From: Terrisporobacter glycolicus ATCC 14880 = DSM 1288
GTDB lineage: Bacteria > Bacillota > Clostridia > Peptostreptococcales > Peptostreptococcaceae
Assembly (NCBI RefSeq): GCF_036812735.1
Contig: NZ_CP117523.1
Location: 3,286,001-3,350,000 of the forward strand
Direction: 5' to 3'
Length of the DNA: 64,000 nt
Shown here: piece after piece, positions 9,340 to 19,656 of the stretch
How positions within the stretch are numbered: position 1 is the first letter of the stretch
How the letters are laid out: every line of letters starts with the position of its first letter
Notes under the pieces: generated by a model
Databases searched by the model: none
Told to the model about the DNA's origin: nothing
What the model saw: only the letters and a program-made list of their open reading frames with translations
Position numbers and translations under genes: made by a program

Positions 9340-9435
9340 CCTTCTACCTCCTAAACATAAATATTATTTGTAAATATTTATGATATAATTATAAATATTA
9401 AATTAAATATAACATAAAAAATTGGAGGAATCATT

Positions 9436-10485
9436 ATGAATAAGAAAAAACTCCCATCAATTTTAATTTTAGTTGTAGTTATAGCATTTTCCCTTTTTAT
9501 AATAATTAAGAATAAAAAGGAAGATAAGTATTCAAATACATACTATAATTTAGGAACTATAAACGAAATAACTTTGTACGATATTACAAAAAAAAGTGGG
9601 GATAAGATATTAAAGGAATGTGAAGCAATATTAAAAGATATAGATAATAAAATGAGTTGCCAAATAGCTTCTAGCGAAATATCTAAAATAAATGACAATG
9701 CCGGAAAAAACTATGTTAAAGTATCTGAGGATACTTACTATGTTATTAAAGAATCCATAAAATTCTCTAGTATGTCTAACGATACATTTGACATTAGTAT
9801 AGGTCCTATTATTAACTTATGGGGAATAGGTACAGAAAATGCGAGAATACCTAGCGAAAAAGAAATTAAGGATAATATAACTTTAGTTAACTACAAAGAC
9901 ATACTTTTAGATGACGATAGTCATTCTGTAAAATTAGCAAAGAAAAATATGAAAATAGATTTAGGCGGTATTGCTAAGGGTTATGCCGCAGATAAAATAT
10001 ATGAACATTTAAAAGAGGAAAAATTAGAGAGTGCTTTAATCAACTTAGGTGGTAATATATATGTTCTTGGCAATAAAGAAAATAATCAACCTTTTTCCAT
10101 AGGAGTCCAAGACCCAACCAAACCTCGTGGCAATTCCATAGGAAATATTAAAGTTTCTAATAAATCTGTTGTTACTTCTGGAATTTATGAGAGATATTTT
10201 GAAAAAAATAATAAAATTTATCATCATATGCTAGATCCTCATACAGGATATCCTTTTGATAATAATTTAAGTAGTGTTACTATTGTTTCTGACAAATCAA
10301 TTATTTGTGATGCACTCTCAACTACAACATTCGGTTTAGGCGTTAAAGATGGTCTAAAATTAGTTGAAAGCTTAGACGGTGTTGATGCTATTTTTATTAC
10401 AAAAGATAAAAAAATATATTTAAGCAGTAATTTAAAGGATAAGTTTAACTTAACTGATAGTAGTTTCACTATAATCGATAAATAA
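9436..10485 (+). CDS. apbE: FAD:protein FMN transferase
   Basis: ApbE covalently attaches FMN, taken from FAD, to a threonine of redox proteins such as RnfG and RnfD. The protein is 349 aa with an N-terminal membrane anchor (about residues 6-24) and no lipobox. The nucleotide-binding region DLGGIAKGYAADKI is at about residue 175, INLGGNIYVLG at about 201, and the metal-binding end of the active site DALSTTTFGLG at about 294. The enzyme should act on the outer face of the membrane. The rnf operon at 45-51 kb supplies obvious clients. It has a GGAGG ribosome binding site and a terminator behind it. Confidence 0.94.
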   Translation: MNKKKLPSILILVVVIAFSLFIIIKNKKEDKYSNTYYNLGTINEITLYDITKKSGDKILKECEAILKDIDNKMSCQIASSEISKINDNAGKNYVKVSEDTYYVIKESIKFSSMSNDTFDISIGPIINLWGIGTENARIPSEKEIKDNITLVNYKDILLDDDSHSVKLAKKNMKIDLGGIAKGYAADKIYEHLKEEKLESALINLGGNIYVLGNKENNQPFSIGVQDPTKPRGNSIGNIKVSNKSVVTSGIYERYFEKNNKIYHHMLDPHTGYPFDNNLSSVTIVSDKSIICDALSTTTFGLGVKDGLKLVESLDGVDAIFITKDKKIYLSSNLKDKFNLTDSSFTIIDK

Positions 10486-10493
10486 TTCTTTTT

Positions 10494-10535
10494 AAAAATT
10501 CTTCCTAAGTTTAAGATTCCTAGGAAGAATTTTTT
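10494..10535. terminator. Bidirectional terminator between apbE and comEA
   Basis: AAAAATTCTTCCTAAG pairs with CCTAGGAAGAATTTTTT (a stem of about 14 bp), with T runs on both strands. It serves the convergent apbE and comEA genes. Confidence 0.8.
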
Positions 10536-10556
10536 ATTTACTAAAAAGTTATAATG

Positions 10557-11186
10557 TCATTTTACACATATTAAATCCTTCATGTCTTCAAACTTTTTGT
10601 CTCCTATACCATTAACATTTTTAATCTCTTCAACAGATTTAAAATCACCCTTTTCGCTTCTGTGATTTACTATTTTATTTGCTGTAGCCTCTCCCACCCC
10701 TGGCAAGGTATCTAGCTCTTCTATTGTAGCTATATTTATATTTATTTGAGATGCTTTTGACGATTCATCCTGATTAATATTACCCTCCTTTATAGCCTGA
10801 TAATTATTATCTTTAACTACTTCTCCCATTTTAGGAATTATATAATGCATTTCATCTTGTACTCTAATAGCCATATTTACACCGTCTAAATCAGCTTTTT
10901 TAGTCGTTCCTCCAACCTTTTCTACTGCTGTTGCAAGTCTATCTCCCTCATTCAAAGTTACTATTCCTGGCTTGCTTACTGCACCACTAACATATACAGT
11001 TATTTTTTTATTTGTAATGTTTTCTTCCTTTTTTATTTCTTTTTCCTCAGTAGTTTTTTCAGGTGGATTCTCATCTTCAGTCAGAACATATACATTTTCT
11101 TTTGATTGAAGCTTGTCTTTAATAACCAATCCAATTGGACACATTAATATTATAAATATAAAAACAATTATTTTCTTTTTATTCAC
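10557..11186 (-). CDS. comEA: ComEA-family helix-hairpin-helix DNA-binding protein
   Basis: ComEA is the membrane-anchored DNA receptor for natural transformation. The order is right for the family: an N-terminal transmembrane helix (about residues 4-24), a charged linker, a SLBB domain beginning TVYVSGAVSKPGIVTL (about 62-120), and a C-terminal tandem helix-hairpin-helix starting ININIATIEELDTLPGVGEA (about 147) and continuing GIGDKKFEDMKDL. Length is 209 aa. The usual comEB/comEC partners are not next to it, so its role in DNA uptake is inferred from the family only. Confidence 0.88.
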   Translation of the reverse strand: MNKKKIIVFIFIILMCPIGLVIKDKLQSKENVYVLTEDENPPEKTTEEKEIKKEENITNKKITVYVSGAVSKPGIVTLNEGDRLATAVEKVGGTTKKADLDGVNMAIRVQDEMHYIIPKMGEVVKDNNYQAIKEGNINQDESSKASQININIATIEELDTLPGVGEATANKIVNHRSEKGDFKSVEEIKNVNGIGDKKFEDMKDLICVK

Positions 11187-11265
11187 TATTTTTATCCCTC
11201 CTTAATTTAATTATTAACAAAAATATGGTATACTAAAAGACGAGACTAAAATTGGGAGGTTACCT

Positions 11266-12567
11266 ATGAAAAAGTTTTTATCTTTTTTGCTAGCATTTCT
11301 TCTTTCTATAACAACTTTTTCAGGTCCAATTTCTGTATTTGCTGATAGCAAAGATGTATCTATTTCTTCACCTAACTCCGTAGTATTAGACTACGAAACA
11401 GGTACAGTACTTTATGAGAAGAACGGAAATAAAAAAATATATCCAGCATCAACAACAAAGATATGGACTGCTTATTTAGTTATAAAAAATGTAAAAGATT
11501 TAGACCACTCCATTGAGATTGATAAAGATCTTTCTGTAGATGGTTCGAGTATGTACTTACAAAAAGGGGAAATATTCACTGTTAGAGAATTATTACAAGG
11601 ATTACTTGTACATTCTTCAAATGATGCTGCAGAAGTATTGGCTGAATATGTATCTGGATCCAAAGAAGCTTTTGCTGACTTAATGAACAAAGAGGCAATG
11701 GCAATAGGGGCAAAAAATACTCATTTTAATAATCCACATGGATTACCTGACAAAGAACATTATACAACTGCTTACGATATGGCTTTAATGGCAAGAGAAG
11801 CTATGAGTAATGACCTTATTAGGGAAATAGTTCGCACAAAATCATTAACCTTTGAAAAGTGCGATACCCCTACTAGTAGACGTTTTATAACAAGAACTTT
11901 CTTTAATACAAATAAGTTTTTAACTTCAACGGAAAAAATTAAATACAACGGAAAGTCTGTAGATATAAAATATGATATAGTAGACGGGATAAAAACAGGG
12001 TATACTGATGATGCCGGTAGATGCTTATTATCAAGCGCCGTAAAAAATGACATGAGAGTCATATCAGCAGTCTTTAAAGATGCTGGTACTGATGTTTATG
12101 CAGATTCTAGAACTCTTATAGATTATGCCTTTAATAATTACTACACTCAGACAATAATTAACAAGGCGGATTATACTAAGAGTAAAAGGGTTCTATTTAC
12201 CGAAGAAAAGGAATTACTTTACGAACCTGAGTTCAACTATAAAATTGTTTTAGAAAAGGGAAGTAAAGCATCTGAAAATTATAGTGCAAAAGTCAATTTA
12301 GATTATGATTTGCCTATTAAAAAAGGTGATAAAGTAGGTACTCTTGATGTATACAACGGTAAAACTTTAGAAAAAACCATAAATTTAGTAGCAAAAAATG
12401 ATTTAAATAGTTTATTTGGATTTATTACAGAAAATACTACTGTAAAATATTCTATTAAACTTGCTTTCGCTTTAATTTCTTTATTTATTATATTTATAAT
12501 TTCTAGAATAATAAAGAAAAGAAGAGCAATAAGAAGAAGAAAATCAATTAAATTTAAAAGAAAATAA
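11266..12567 (+). CDS. dacF: D-alanyl-D-alanine carboxypeptidase (PBP5/DacF family)
   Basis: This low-molecular-mass penicillin-binding protein trims the terminal D-Ala from peptidoglycan stem peptides. It has a signal peptide ending near SVFADS (residue 28), the serine motif STTK at about 65, SSND at about 125, and KTGYTDDA at about 243. A C-terminal beta-domain follows, then a transmembrane helix (about 400-418) with a strongly basic tail. The family usually ends in an amphipathic helix, so the full transmembrane anchor is a variant. DacF, DacA and DacB assignments cannot be separated here. It is a single-gene unit. Confidence 0.9.
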   Translation: MKKFLSFLLAFLLSITTFSGPISVFADSKDVSISSPNSVVLDYETGTVLYEKNGNKKIYPASTTKIWTAYLVIKNVKDLDHSIEIDKDLSVDGSSMYLQKGEIFTVRELLQGLLVHSSNDAAEVLAEYVSGSKEAFADLMNKEAMAIGAKNTHFNNPHGLPDKEHYTTAYDMALMAREAMSNDLIREIVRTKSLTFEKCDTPTSRRFITRTFFNTNKFLTSTEKIKYNGKSVDIKYDIVDGIKTGYTDDAGRCLLSSAVKNDMRVISAVFKDAGTDVYADSRTLIDYAFNNYYTQTIINKADYTKSKRVLFTEEKELLYEPEFNYKIVLEKGSKASENYSAKVNLDYDLPIKKGDKVGTLDVYNGKTLEKTINLVAKNDLNSLFGFITENTTVKYSIKLAFALISLFIIFIISRIIKKRRAIRRRKSIKFKRK

Positions 12568-12598
12568 AAAATAAGATGGATAATCCATCTTATTTTTT
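12567..12598. terminator. Bidirectional terminator between dacF and argH
   Basis: AAAATAAGATGGA pairs with TCCATCTTATTTT around a 3-nt loop, with A/T runs on both sides. The stop codons of both convergent genes touch it. Confidence 0.85.
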
Positions 12599-13913
12599 AT
12601 TTTAAATTTTTCTTTATACCTTTATCCAATATATTTTCATAATCAATAAAATCATATATATATCCATCAAAAACTTTAGAGAAACTCTGTAACTCATCTA
12701 AAGATAAATCTTCTATAGATTTATTATTATCTTCACAATAAATTACAATTCCACCCACTATACCATGAGCATCTCGAAAAGGCACATTTTTATTTACTAA
12801 ATAATCTGCCACTTCTGTAGCATTTAAAAAACCACCTTTAACAGCTTTTTTCATATTATCTTTTCTAATTCTCAATGTAGCTATCATTCTCTCCATTATT
12901 TGAAGGCACATAGAAATAGTATTTACACTATCAAAAAAGCCTTCTTTGTCTTCTTGCATGTCTTTATTGTACGCTAGAGGCAATCCTTTCATCACTGTTA
13001 ATAGAGAAATCAAGTTCCCATATACTCTTCCTGTTTTTCCTCTTATCAGTTCTGCACCATCAGGATTTTTCTTTTGGGGCATTATAGAACTACCAGTTGA
13101 ATACAAGTCATCTAACTCAATAAATCTAAATTCTTGAGAACTCCAAAGTATTAGCTCTTCACTAAGTCTACTTAGATGCATCATTATTATAGAAAAATCA
13201 CTCATAAGTTCCAATAAATAATCTCTATCACTTACTCCATCCATAAAATTCTCTACTGGCTTTTTAAAACCCAATATGTCACTGGTAATATTTCTATCAA
13301 TATTATGGGTAGTACCAGCCAATGCTCCACATCCTAAAGGTGATTCATCTAAAATTTCCAAAGCATTATTTAGCCTTTTACTATCTCTATCTAACATACT
13401 ATAATAAGCCATAAGGTGATGTTTAAAAGTAACTACTTGAGCTCTTTGTAAATGAGTATATCCAGGCATAATAACCGGATTATTGTCTGCTACTTCTTTA
13501 AGTGTATTTTTTAATTTATCTACATGTGAAATAATCTCTTTACATTTTTCCTTTGCAAATAATCTCATGTCTATAGCAACCTGATCATTTCTACTTCTTC
13601 CTGTATGAAGCTTTTTCCCCACATCTCCAACTCGTTCAATTAAATTTATTTCAACAAAACTATGAATATCTTCATAATTTCCACTAAGAGATAATTTACC
13701 TTCTTCTATGTCTTTCTCTATAGATTTTAAACCTGCAATTATTATTTTTCCTTCTTCTTCACTTAACAGATTAACTTTTACTTGCATATGAACGTGAGCT
13801 AAACTTCCCTCAATATCCTTTTTATATAAAAGCGAGTCAAAACAAAAGGATTTATTAAATTCCTCCATTAACTTATTTTCATCACTTCTAAAACGTCCTC
13901 CCCAAAGCTTCAT
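12597..13913 (-). CDS. argH: Argininosuccinate lyase
   Basis: ArgH splits argininosuccinate to arginine and fumarate. The fumarase/aspartase superfamily signature TGSSIMPQKKNPDGAEL is at about residue 273, and the catalytic-site TGRSRNDQVA is at about 104. The length of 438 aa is slightly short of the usual 455-470. argG, normally its neighbour, is not in the window. Arginine made here could feed the SpeA decarboxylase, though that is only an inference from the shared metabolite. Confidence 0.95.
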   Translation of the reverse strand: MKLWGGRFRSDENKLMEEFNKSFCFDSLLYKKDIEGSLAHVHMQVKVNLLSEEEGKIIIAGLKSIEKDIEEGKLSLSGNYEDIHSFVEINLIERVGDVGKKLHTGRSRNDQVAIDMRLFAKEKCKEIISHVDKLKNTLKEVADNNPVIMPGYTHLQRAQVVTFKHHLMAYYSMLDRDSKRLNNALEILDESPLGCGALAGTTHNIDRNITSDILGFKKPVENFMDGVSDRDYLLELMSDFSIIMMHLSRLSEELILWSSQEFRFIELDDLYSTGSSIMPQKKNPDGAELIRGKTGRVYGNLISLLTVMKGLPLAYNKDMQEDKEGFFDSVNTISMCLQIMERMIATLRIRKDNMKKAVKGGFLNATEVADYLVNKNVPFRDAHGIVGGIVIYCEDNNKSIEDLSLDELQSFSKVFDGYIYDFIDYENILDKGIKKNLK

Positions 13914-13985
13914 CTAAATTGCCCCCTTTAGCGCATAATTTGTCCTATTAATCTACATTTCTTATAATAGTAGCATAATTGTTGA

Positions 13986-14825
13986 TTAAGCAGTAGCAAA
14001 TTTTTGTAAAATCAAATTATTAATAGCCTTAGCTACCCCACTATTTCCATTTTTATCTGTTATATGATTAGCAATTTTTTTCACATCTTCTTCTGCATTT
14101 CCCATTGCCACACCTGTTCCTGCAAATTCAATCATAGATAAGTCATTATAATTGTCTCCAAAAGCCATAATTTGTTCTCTATCTATTTTTAATATATTTG
14201 ATAGATACTCCACAGCATTTCCTTTATGACTGCCTTCACTCATAATTTCTAAGTTTCCTTTCCATGAAGATGTAACCTCTATATTATTTACAAATTTTAA
14301 ATCAGCTCTAACTTTATCTAACAAATCTTGCTTTTCCATTTCCATAACATTAAACTTTAAAACATTGCTATTTTTAACATCTTCTCTTAAGTCTTTTTTA
14401 AATATTATTTCAGCCTTATCAGAGAAGTTTTTTTGAATAAATTCTTTCATAAATTTCTTTTCTTCTTCAGTTTCATACTTTTGAAGTATTTTTTCATCTG
14501 TATAAACTTGATATCTAAGATTATATTCATCTATAATATCCATTATTTTCAAACATATATCTTTATCTATAAAATTAGAATATAAAACTTCATTTGTTAT
14601 TGGATGCTTAATTATAGATCCATTAGAAGATATTATTGGCATTGTATTATCTAAAAAAGTCACATGTTCTTTAGCTGAATCATGAAATCTACCTGTAGCA
14701 AAGACCACTTTAATCCCCATTTTTTCTGCTTCTTTTAATGCAATCTTATTTTCATCTGTAATTTTATGGTCTTCACCTAAGACAGTTCCGTCCATATCTG
14801 TCACTATCAATTTATAATTTTTCAT
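13986..14825 (-). CDS. HAD-superfamily phosphatase, Cof/YidA type
   Basis: A haloacid dehalogenase-type hydrolase with a C2B cap. Motif I is TDMDGTVLGEDHKIT (nucleophile and acid-base Asp), motif II lies near VFATGRF, and motif IV is GDNYNDLSMIEFAG at about residue 224. Members dephosphorylate sugar phosphates, FMN or PLP; substrate cannot be told from sequence. I place the start at the ATG at 14825; a GTG two codons upstream is also open behind GAGG. Length is about 279 aa. Confidence 0.88.
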   Translation of the reverse strand: MKNYKLIVTDMDGTVLGEDHKITDENKIALKEAEKMGIKVVFATGRFHDSAKEHVTFLDNTMPIISSNGSIIKHPITNEVLYSNFIDKDICLKIMDIIDEYNLRYQVYTDEKILQKYETEEEKKFMKEFIQKNFSDKAEIIFKKDLREDVKNSNVLKFNVMEMEKQDLLDKVRADLKFVNNIEVTSSWKGNLEIMSEGSHKGNAVEYLSNILKIDREQIMAFGDNYNDLSMIEFAGTGVAMGNAEEDVKKIANHITDKNGNSGVAKAINNLILQKFATA

Positions 14826-14893
14826 ACTCACTCTACCTCTTTTTATTATTTAGTCACTTTATATTTTATCATATAAATAAATACCCTTAAAAT

Positions 14894-14932
14894 AAAAAAA
14901 TATAGCATAAATATAAATAATTTATGCTATAT
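14894..14932 (-). terminator. Intrinsic terminator after the antiporter gene
   Basis: ATATAGCATAAAT pairs perfectly with ATTTATGCTATAT around a 7-nt loop, followed by a 7-nt T run on the minus strand. Confidence 0.85.
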
Positions 14933-14941
14933 CTAATATTC

Positions 14942-16207
14942 TTAATTTCCTGTTGCGTCTTTACATTCTTCATCTTCCATTTCTAGTAAACCAAGCTTTT
15001 TAGCTACAAGCTTAGTTGTGCTTCCTTGCAATATAAGTGTTATTAATATTGTCATAAATACTATAGATGATATTATTTCACTTCCAGGAACCTTCATAGA
15101 TGTTATTATACCACAAAGAGCTGCTGGTATAACTCCTGTTTCCCTTACCCACATCATAAATATAAGTTGATTTTTATTCCATTTTGCCTTTCTATCTACC
15201 AAAGTACATGCTAGTATACATAAAGGTCTTACTATAAATATTAAACCTAAAACAGATATTAACGAAGGTACGAAATATTTAAATAATATATCTAGTTGAA
15301 CTTGACTACCTAATATTATAAATATACACATTCTACAAATTGTACCTAAGGTTTCTGCCACACTACAATCTGCATCATAGTGTTTTTGGCTAAGCCATAA
15401 TTTAAAGTTCTGTTTATTTCCTGTTACCAAACCAACTATAAAACATGACATATATCCACTACCACCTAAATAAGTAGAAAGCTCATATGCTATTATTACA
15501 GATAATATGGATATTATAGGAGTATAGTCTTTAAATATACCCTGTGGACTATCATTGACTAAGAATAATAAAACCAGCCCTGTTATCAAACCTACTATTA
15601 TTCCCACTATAATCATAATACAAAGATTATATATATTTTCCTCTACAGAAAAATGACCTCCCATAATTATGGATAAAACTGCCACTGTTAATATAGCTCC
15701 AGTAGCATCATTTAATGCAGATTCGCTAATTACTGTTTGTTTTACTTTTTTATCAATTTTTACTTGGTTAAATATTGGCACAATTGTTGCTGGATCTGTA
15801 GATGCTATTATTGAACCTGCTAAAAGACAGGTCATAAAGCTAATTTGAAAATTCAATCCTATAATTTTTGCCATTAAAAATGATGTTATAACAACGCCAA
15901 GTGTAGATAAAAGAAATACACTAATTTTTACATCTTTCAGGACTTTTAAACTAACCTCTTTTCCCCCCAAATACAAAATAAATGCTGATCCAAATGTTAA
16001 TATTAATTGGTTTTCCAGTTGAAACTGAGTAATATCAATAATTTTTAGAACAGATGGTCCTAAAAAGATACCAACAATCAAAAACAATACTACATCCGGT
16101 ATATTTATTAATTCACTTCCTTTGCTGCATATTATTCCTGTAATAGCTATAGTTGCAAATAGAATTAATAACTTGTTACATGCTATTGCATGAATGGATG
16201 TTTCCAT
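14942..16207 (-). CDS. Cation/proton antiporter (CPA1/NhaP-like)
   Basis: An integral membrane protein of 421 aa with about 12 hydrophobic helices. The CPA1 ion-binding elements are visible: FILYLGGKEVSL in helix 3, STDPATIVPIF in the discontinuous helix (about residue 137), and SESALNDATGAIL (about 162) with the ND pair typical of electroneutral antiporters. It lacks the long C-terminal regulatory tail of some relatives. Na+/H+ exchange is likely, but K+/H+ is possible. It follows ridA but has a terminator between, so it is probably its own unit. Confidence 0.88.
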   Translation of the reverse strand: METSIHAIACNKLLILFATIAITGIICSKGSELINIPDVVLFLIVGIFLGPSVLKIIDITQFQLENQLILTFGSAFILYLGGKEVSLKVLKDVKISVFLLSTLGVVITSFLMAKIIGLNFQISFMTCLLAGSIIASTDPATIVPIFNQVKIDKKVKQTVISESALNDATGAILTVAVLSIIMGGHFSVEENIYNLCIMIIVGIIVGLITGLVLLFLVNDSPQGIFKDYTPIISILSVIIAYELSTYLGGSGYMSCFIVGLVTGNKQNFKLWLSQKHYDADCSVAETLGTICRMCIFIILGSQVQLDILFKYFVPSLISVLGLIFIVRPLCILACTLVDRKAKWNKNQLIFMMWVRETGVIPAALCGIITSMKVPGSEIISSIVFMTILITLILQGSTTKLVAKKLGLLEMEDEECKDATGN

Positions 16208-16261
16208 GTCCCCATCTCCTTTTCATAAGTGTTATTTTATACCATAATATTAATTATAAAT

Positions 16262-16289
16262 AAAAAATGACCATCTGTGATGGTCATTT
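16262..16289 (-). terminator. Intrinsic terminator after ridA
   Basis: AATGACCATC pairs perfectly with GATGGTCATT around a 3-nt loop and is followed by a T run on the minus strand. Confidence 0.85.
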
Positions 16290-16315
16290 GTGTTAAATTT
16301 ATGTTATAAATTTTA

Positions 16316-16699
16316 CTATTCAACTACTGCTATTATTTCTATTTCAACTTTAACGTCTTTTGGTAATCTAGCAACTTCAACACAAGCTCTAGCTGGTTTA
16401 TTTTCTCCGAAATATTCAGCATAAACTTCGTTTATTTGAGCGAACTCATTCATATCTTTTATGAATACTGTAGTTTTAACTACATGTGAGAAATCAGCTC
16501 CTGCTTCTTTTAATATAGCTTGAAGATTTTTTAATGATTGAGCAGTTTGTGCTTTTACATCTCCTTCAACTATTTCCATTGTTTCTGGAACAAAAGGAAC
16601 TTGTCCTGATATGAATAATAAGTTTCCAGCTTTAACAGCTTGAGAATATGGTCCTATTGCAGCTGGTGCATTATTAGTATGTATAACTTGATGTTTCAT
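16316..16699 (-). CDS. ridA: RidA family enamine/imine deaminase
   Basis: RidA hydrolyses reactive 2-aminoacrylate and related imines released by PLP enzymes. The 127-aa single-domain protein has the family's [20 protein letters not shown] near residue 17, the substrate-binding Arg in [13 protein letters not shown] (about 103), and the terminal VEIEIIAV. The full set argues for the true RidA subgroup rather than a distant YjgF relative. The gene stands alone. Confidence 0.93.
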   Translation of the reverse strand: MKHQVIHTNNAPAAIGPYSQAVKAGNLLFISGQVPFVPETMEIVEGDVKAQTAQSLKNLQAILKEAGADFSHVVKTTVFIKDMNEFAQINEVYAEYFGENKPARACVEVARLPKDVKVEIEIIAVVE

Positions 16700-16810
16700 G
16701 TTTTTTACCTCCTAAAAAAATATATTGATTAAAAACATTTTCCTCTCTATTATACTACTCATAAAAAGAATTGTACATATGGTTTTTATAATTCTTTTTA
16801 TTTAATAAAC

Positions 16811-16849
16811 AAAAAAAGGTCCAAATATTTATTTTTAGACCCTTTTTTT
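16811..16849 (-). terminator. Intrinsic terminator after leuS
   Basis: AAAAAAAGG(G)TC pairs with GACCTTTTTTT with a one-base bulge, ending in T7 on the minus strand. Confidence 0.7.
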
Positions 16850-16878
16850 ATTTTCACTTTATATATTTAAAGCAGATT

Positions 16879-19299
16879 CTATTTAACAACTATATTTACT
16901 AATTTTTTAGGAACAGCAATAACTTTTACCACATTTTTTCCTTCTATTGCAGCTTTAACCTTTTCACTTTCTAAAGCTACTTTTTCCATGTCTTCTCTAG
17001 CTATATTAGCATCCATAGATATTTTATCTCTTAATTTACCATTAACTTGAACTATTACTTCTACTTCATCTTGAACTAAAGCTTTTTCATCGAATTTAGG
17101 CCAACTTATATCAAATACGCTACCTTCTTTACCTATCATAGTCCATAATTCTTCACCTAAGTGAGGAGTAAACGGTGCAAGTATATTTACTATTGTTTCG
17201 ATACCTTCTCTTATTATTCCATCATTTCTAGTATCTAATTCTTTATATTTATACATTTCGTTTATTAATTCCATTAATGCTGCTATAGCTGTATTAAATC
17301 CGAATTTTTCACTTAAATCAGCAGTAACTTTCTTAAGTGTTGAGTGTATTACAAGCCTCATTGCTTTATCTTCTTTAGTTAAAGCTTTTACTTCAGCATT
17401 TGATTTAGCTACTTCAGCTAATTCATCAACTAATCTGTAAACTCTGTTTAAGAATCTAAAACATCCTTCAACACCTTGTTCTGACCAGTCTAAGTCTCTT
17501 TCTGGTGGAGCTGCGAATAATACGAATAATCTAGCAGTATCTGCACCGTATTTGTTTATTATTTCTATAGGTGATACAGTATTACCTTTCGACTTACTCA
17601 TTTTACTTCCATCCATTAAAACCATACCTTGAGTTAATAAGTTTTTGAATGGTTCATCGAAATCTAACATTCCCATTGATTTGAATGCCTTAACGAAGAA
17701 TCTAGCGTAAAGCAAGTGCATTATAGCATGCTCTACTCCACCTATATATTGATCTACTGGCATCCATTTATTTGCTAATTCTTTACTGAATGGTTCTTCA
17801 GTGTTTTTAGGATCTATATATCTTAAGAAGTACCAAGATGAATCAACAAATGTATCCATAGTATCAACTTCTCTTCTCGCTTCTTTTCCACAGTGTGGAC
17901 AAGGAGTTGTTTTGAATGCTTGAGAAGTAGTAAGCGGAGATTCTCCTTTTCCTGTGAATTCAACATCTGTAGGAAGTAATACTGGTAAATCTTTTTTGTC
18001 TACTGGTACTATTCCACAGTCATCACAGTAAACAACAGGTATTGGGCATCCCCAGTATCTTTGTCTAGATAATAACCAGTCTCTAAGTCTGTAGTTAGTA
18101 GTTTTCTCTCCTCTATTATCTTTAGCAAGTTTTTCAACTATACCTTCAAATGCATCTGAAGCGTCCATTCCATTGAACTCTTCTGAGTTTATCATTTTAT
18201 TGTCTTCATCTATAACAGGTATTATATCTAAATTAAATTTCTCAGCGAAATCTCTATCTCTATCATCATGAGCCGGAACTGCCATTATAGCTCCAGTACC
18301 ATAGTCAGCTAATACATAGTTTGCTATCCAAACTGGTATTTTCTTGTTGTTTACTGGATTTATAACATATTTACCGATAAACATACCTTCTTTTTCTACA
18401 TCAGAAGCAGTTCTTTCTATTTCTGTTTTAGTATGCATTTTTGCTATGAAAGAATTAACGTCAGATTCATACTCTGTACCTTCAACTAATTCCTTAACTA
18501 ATTCACTCTCTGGAGCTAAAACCATAAAAGTAACACCATATGTTGTATCTGGTCTAGTAGTGTAAACTGTCATAGATTTGTCAGTTCCGTCTATATCAAA
18601 TACCAATTCAGCACCATTAGATTTTCCAATCCAGTTTCTTTGCATTGTTTTAACTTTTTCTGGCCATCCATCTAAAGTATCTAAGTCATTTAATAATTCC
18701 TCAGCAAATGCAGTAGTTTTAAAATACCATTGTTCTAAGTCTTTTTTAACAACTACGCTATCACATCTGTCGCAAAGCCCTCCAACAACTTGTTCGTTAG
18801 CAAGAACCGTCTCACAAGATGGACACCAGTTAACGAAAGATTTTTTCTTATAAGCAAGACCTGCTTCTAAGAATTTTAAGAATATTTCTTGTGTAAATCT
18901 ATAATATTCTGGAGTAGAAGTGGCTACTTCTCTTTCCCAATCATAACTTAATCCTAATAATTTTAATTGACCTTTCATGTCCTCTATGTTTTCCATAGTC
19001 CATTTATGTGGATGTATTCCATGTTTTATAGCCGCATTTTCAGCTGGTAAACCAAATGAATCCCATCCCATTGGATGAAGTACATTGTACCCTTCCATTT
19101 TCTTAAATCTAGCAACTACGTCACCTATAGAGTAGTTTCTAACATGTCCCATATGTATGTTTCCTGATGGATAAGGGAACATCTCTAAAGCATAATAACT
19201 TGGCTTTGAAGAATCCGTTGTGTCAGTTTTATATTGATTATTTTCTGTCCATGTTTTTTGCCATTTGTCTTCAATCTTTTTAAAATTGTAAACGCTCAT
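16879..19299 (-). CDS. leuS: Leucyl-tRNA synthetase
   Basis: This class I synthetase charges tRNA-Leu. The HIGH-type motif is [20 protein letters not shown] (about residues 42-61). The CP1 editing domain contains [12 protein letters not shown] and [12 protein letters not shown] (about 247 and 343). A zinc-type cluster [12 protein letters not shown] lies further on, and KMSKS is in [13 protein letters not shown] at about 574. The length of 806 aa is normal for the bacterial type. Expression is controlled by the T-box leader directly upstream. Confidence 0.97.
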   Translation of the reverse strand: MSVYNFKKIEDKWQKTWTENNQYKTDTTDSSKPSYYALEMFPYPSGNIHMGHVRNYSIGDVVARFKKMEGYNVLHPMGWDSFGLPAENAAIKHGIHPHKWTMENIEDMKGQLKLLGLSYDWEREVATSTPEYYRFTQEIFLKFLEAGLAYKKKSFVNWCPSCETVLANEQVVGGLCDRCDSVVVKKDLEQWYFKTTAFAEELLNDLDTLDGWPEKVKTMQRNWIGKSNGAELVFDIDGTDKSMTVYTTRPDTTYGVTFMVLAPESELVKELVEGTEYESDVNSFIAKMHTKTEIERTASDVEKEGMFIGKYVINPVNNKKIPVWIANYVLADYGTGAIMAVPAHDDRDRDFAEKFNLDIIPVIDEDNKMINSEEFNGMDASDAFEGIVEKLAKDNRGEKTTNYRLRDWLLSRQRYWGCPIPVVYCDDCGIVPVDKKDLPVLLPTDVEFTGKGESPLTTSQAFKTTPCPHCGKEARREVDTMDTFVDSSWYFLRYIDPKNTEEPFSKELANKWMPVDQYIGGVEHAIMHLLYARFFVKAFKSMGMLDFDEPFKNLLTQGMVLMDGSKMSKSKGNTVSPIEIINKYGADTARLFVLFAAPPERDLDWSEQGVEGCFRFLNRVYRLVDELAEVAKSNAEVKALTKEDKAMRLVIHSTLKKVTADLSEKFGFNTAIAALMELINEMYKYKELDTRNDGIIREGIETIVNILAPFTPHLGEELWTMIGKEGSVFDISWPKFDEKALVQDEVEVIVQVNGKLRDKISMDANIAREDMEKVALESEKVKAAIEGKNVVKVIAVPKKLVNIVVK

Positions 19300-19386
19300 G
19301 ATTTACCTCCTAAGTATTTTCTGTAATAATTTCCATAAGTATTATTTTATCCAAGTTAAGAAATTCTAAAATTTCTTAATAATATT

Positions 19387-19622
19387 AAAAAAATCCCCGT
19401 CCTAAACTTTACGTTTAGGGACGAGGATATATTTTCGCGGTACCACCCTAATTAGTTTACAAAAGTAAACTCTCTTAGATAGTCTTTATGCCAACTACGG
19501 CCAAATAATTTTATGTTAGCAAGTTCAAAAATAGTTTATGCTGATTCACACCAAATATCAACTCTCTGAAATAAACAAACTTTCCTACTACTCTAACTTA
19601 TTTGATTTCAATCTTTATTTTT
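19387..19622 (-). promoter_or_regulatory. Leucine T-box riboswitch upstream of leuS
   Basis: On the minus strand the hallmark T-box sequence AGGGTGGTACCGCG is at 19436-19449. It is followed by a strong terminator hairpin (CCTCGTCCCTAAAC/GTTTAGGACGGGG) and T7 at 19387-19393. Upstream, Stem I elements are visible, including AGAGAGTTGATATTTGGTG and AATCAGCA. The candidate specifier loop GAACTTGC has the leucine codon CUU in the expected place after GAA (UUG is also readable). Uncharged tRNA-Leu should favour the antiterminator and switch leuS on. Confidence 0.93.
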
Positions 19623-19627
19623 CTATA

Positions 19628-19656
19628 ATATTAACATCTTTATGCTAAAGTGTCAA
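19628..19656 (-). promoter_or_regulatory. Promoter of the leuS T-box transcript
   Basis: Consensus TTGACA and TAATAT are exactly 17 bp apart on the minus strand, with start near 19621 at the head of the T-box. The -35 box lies inside the last codons of rsfS. Confidence 0.75.
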
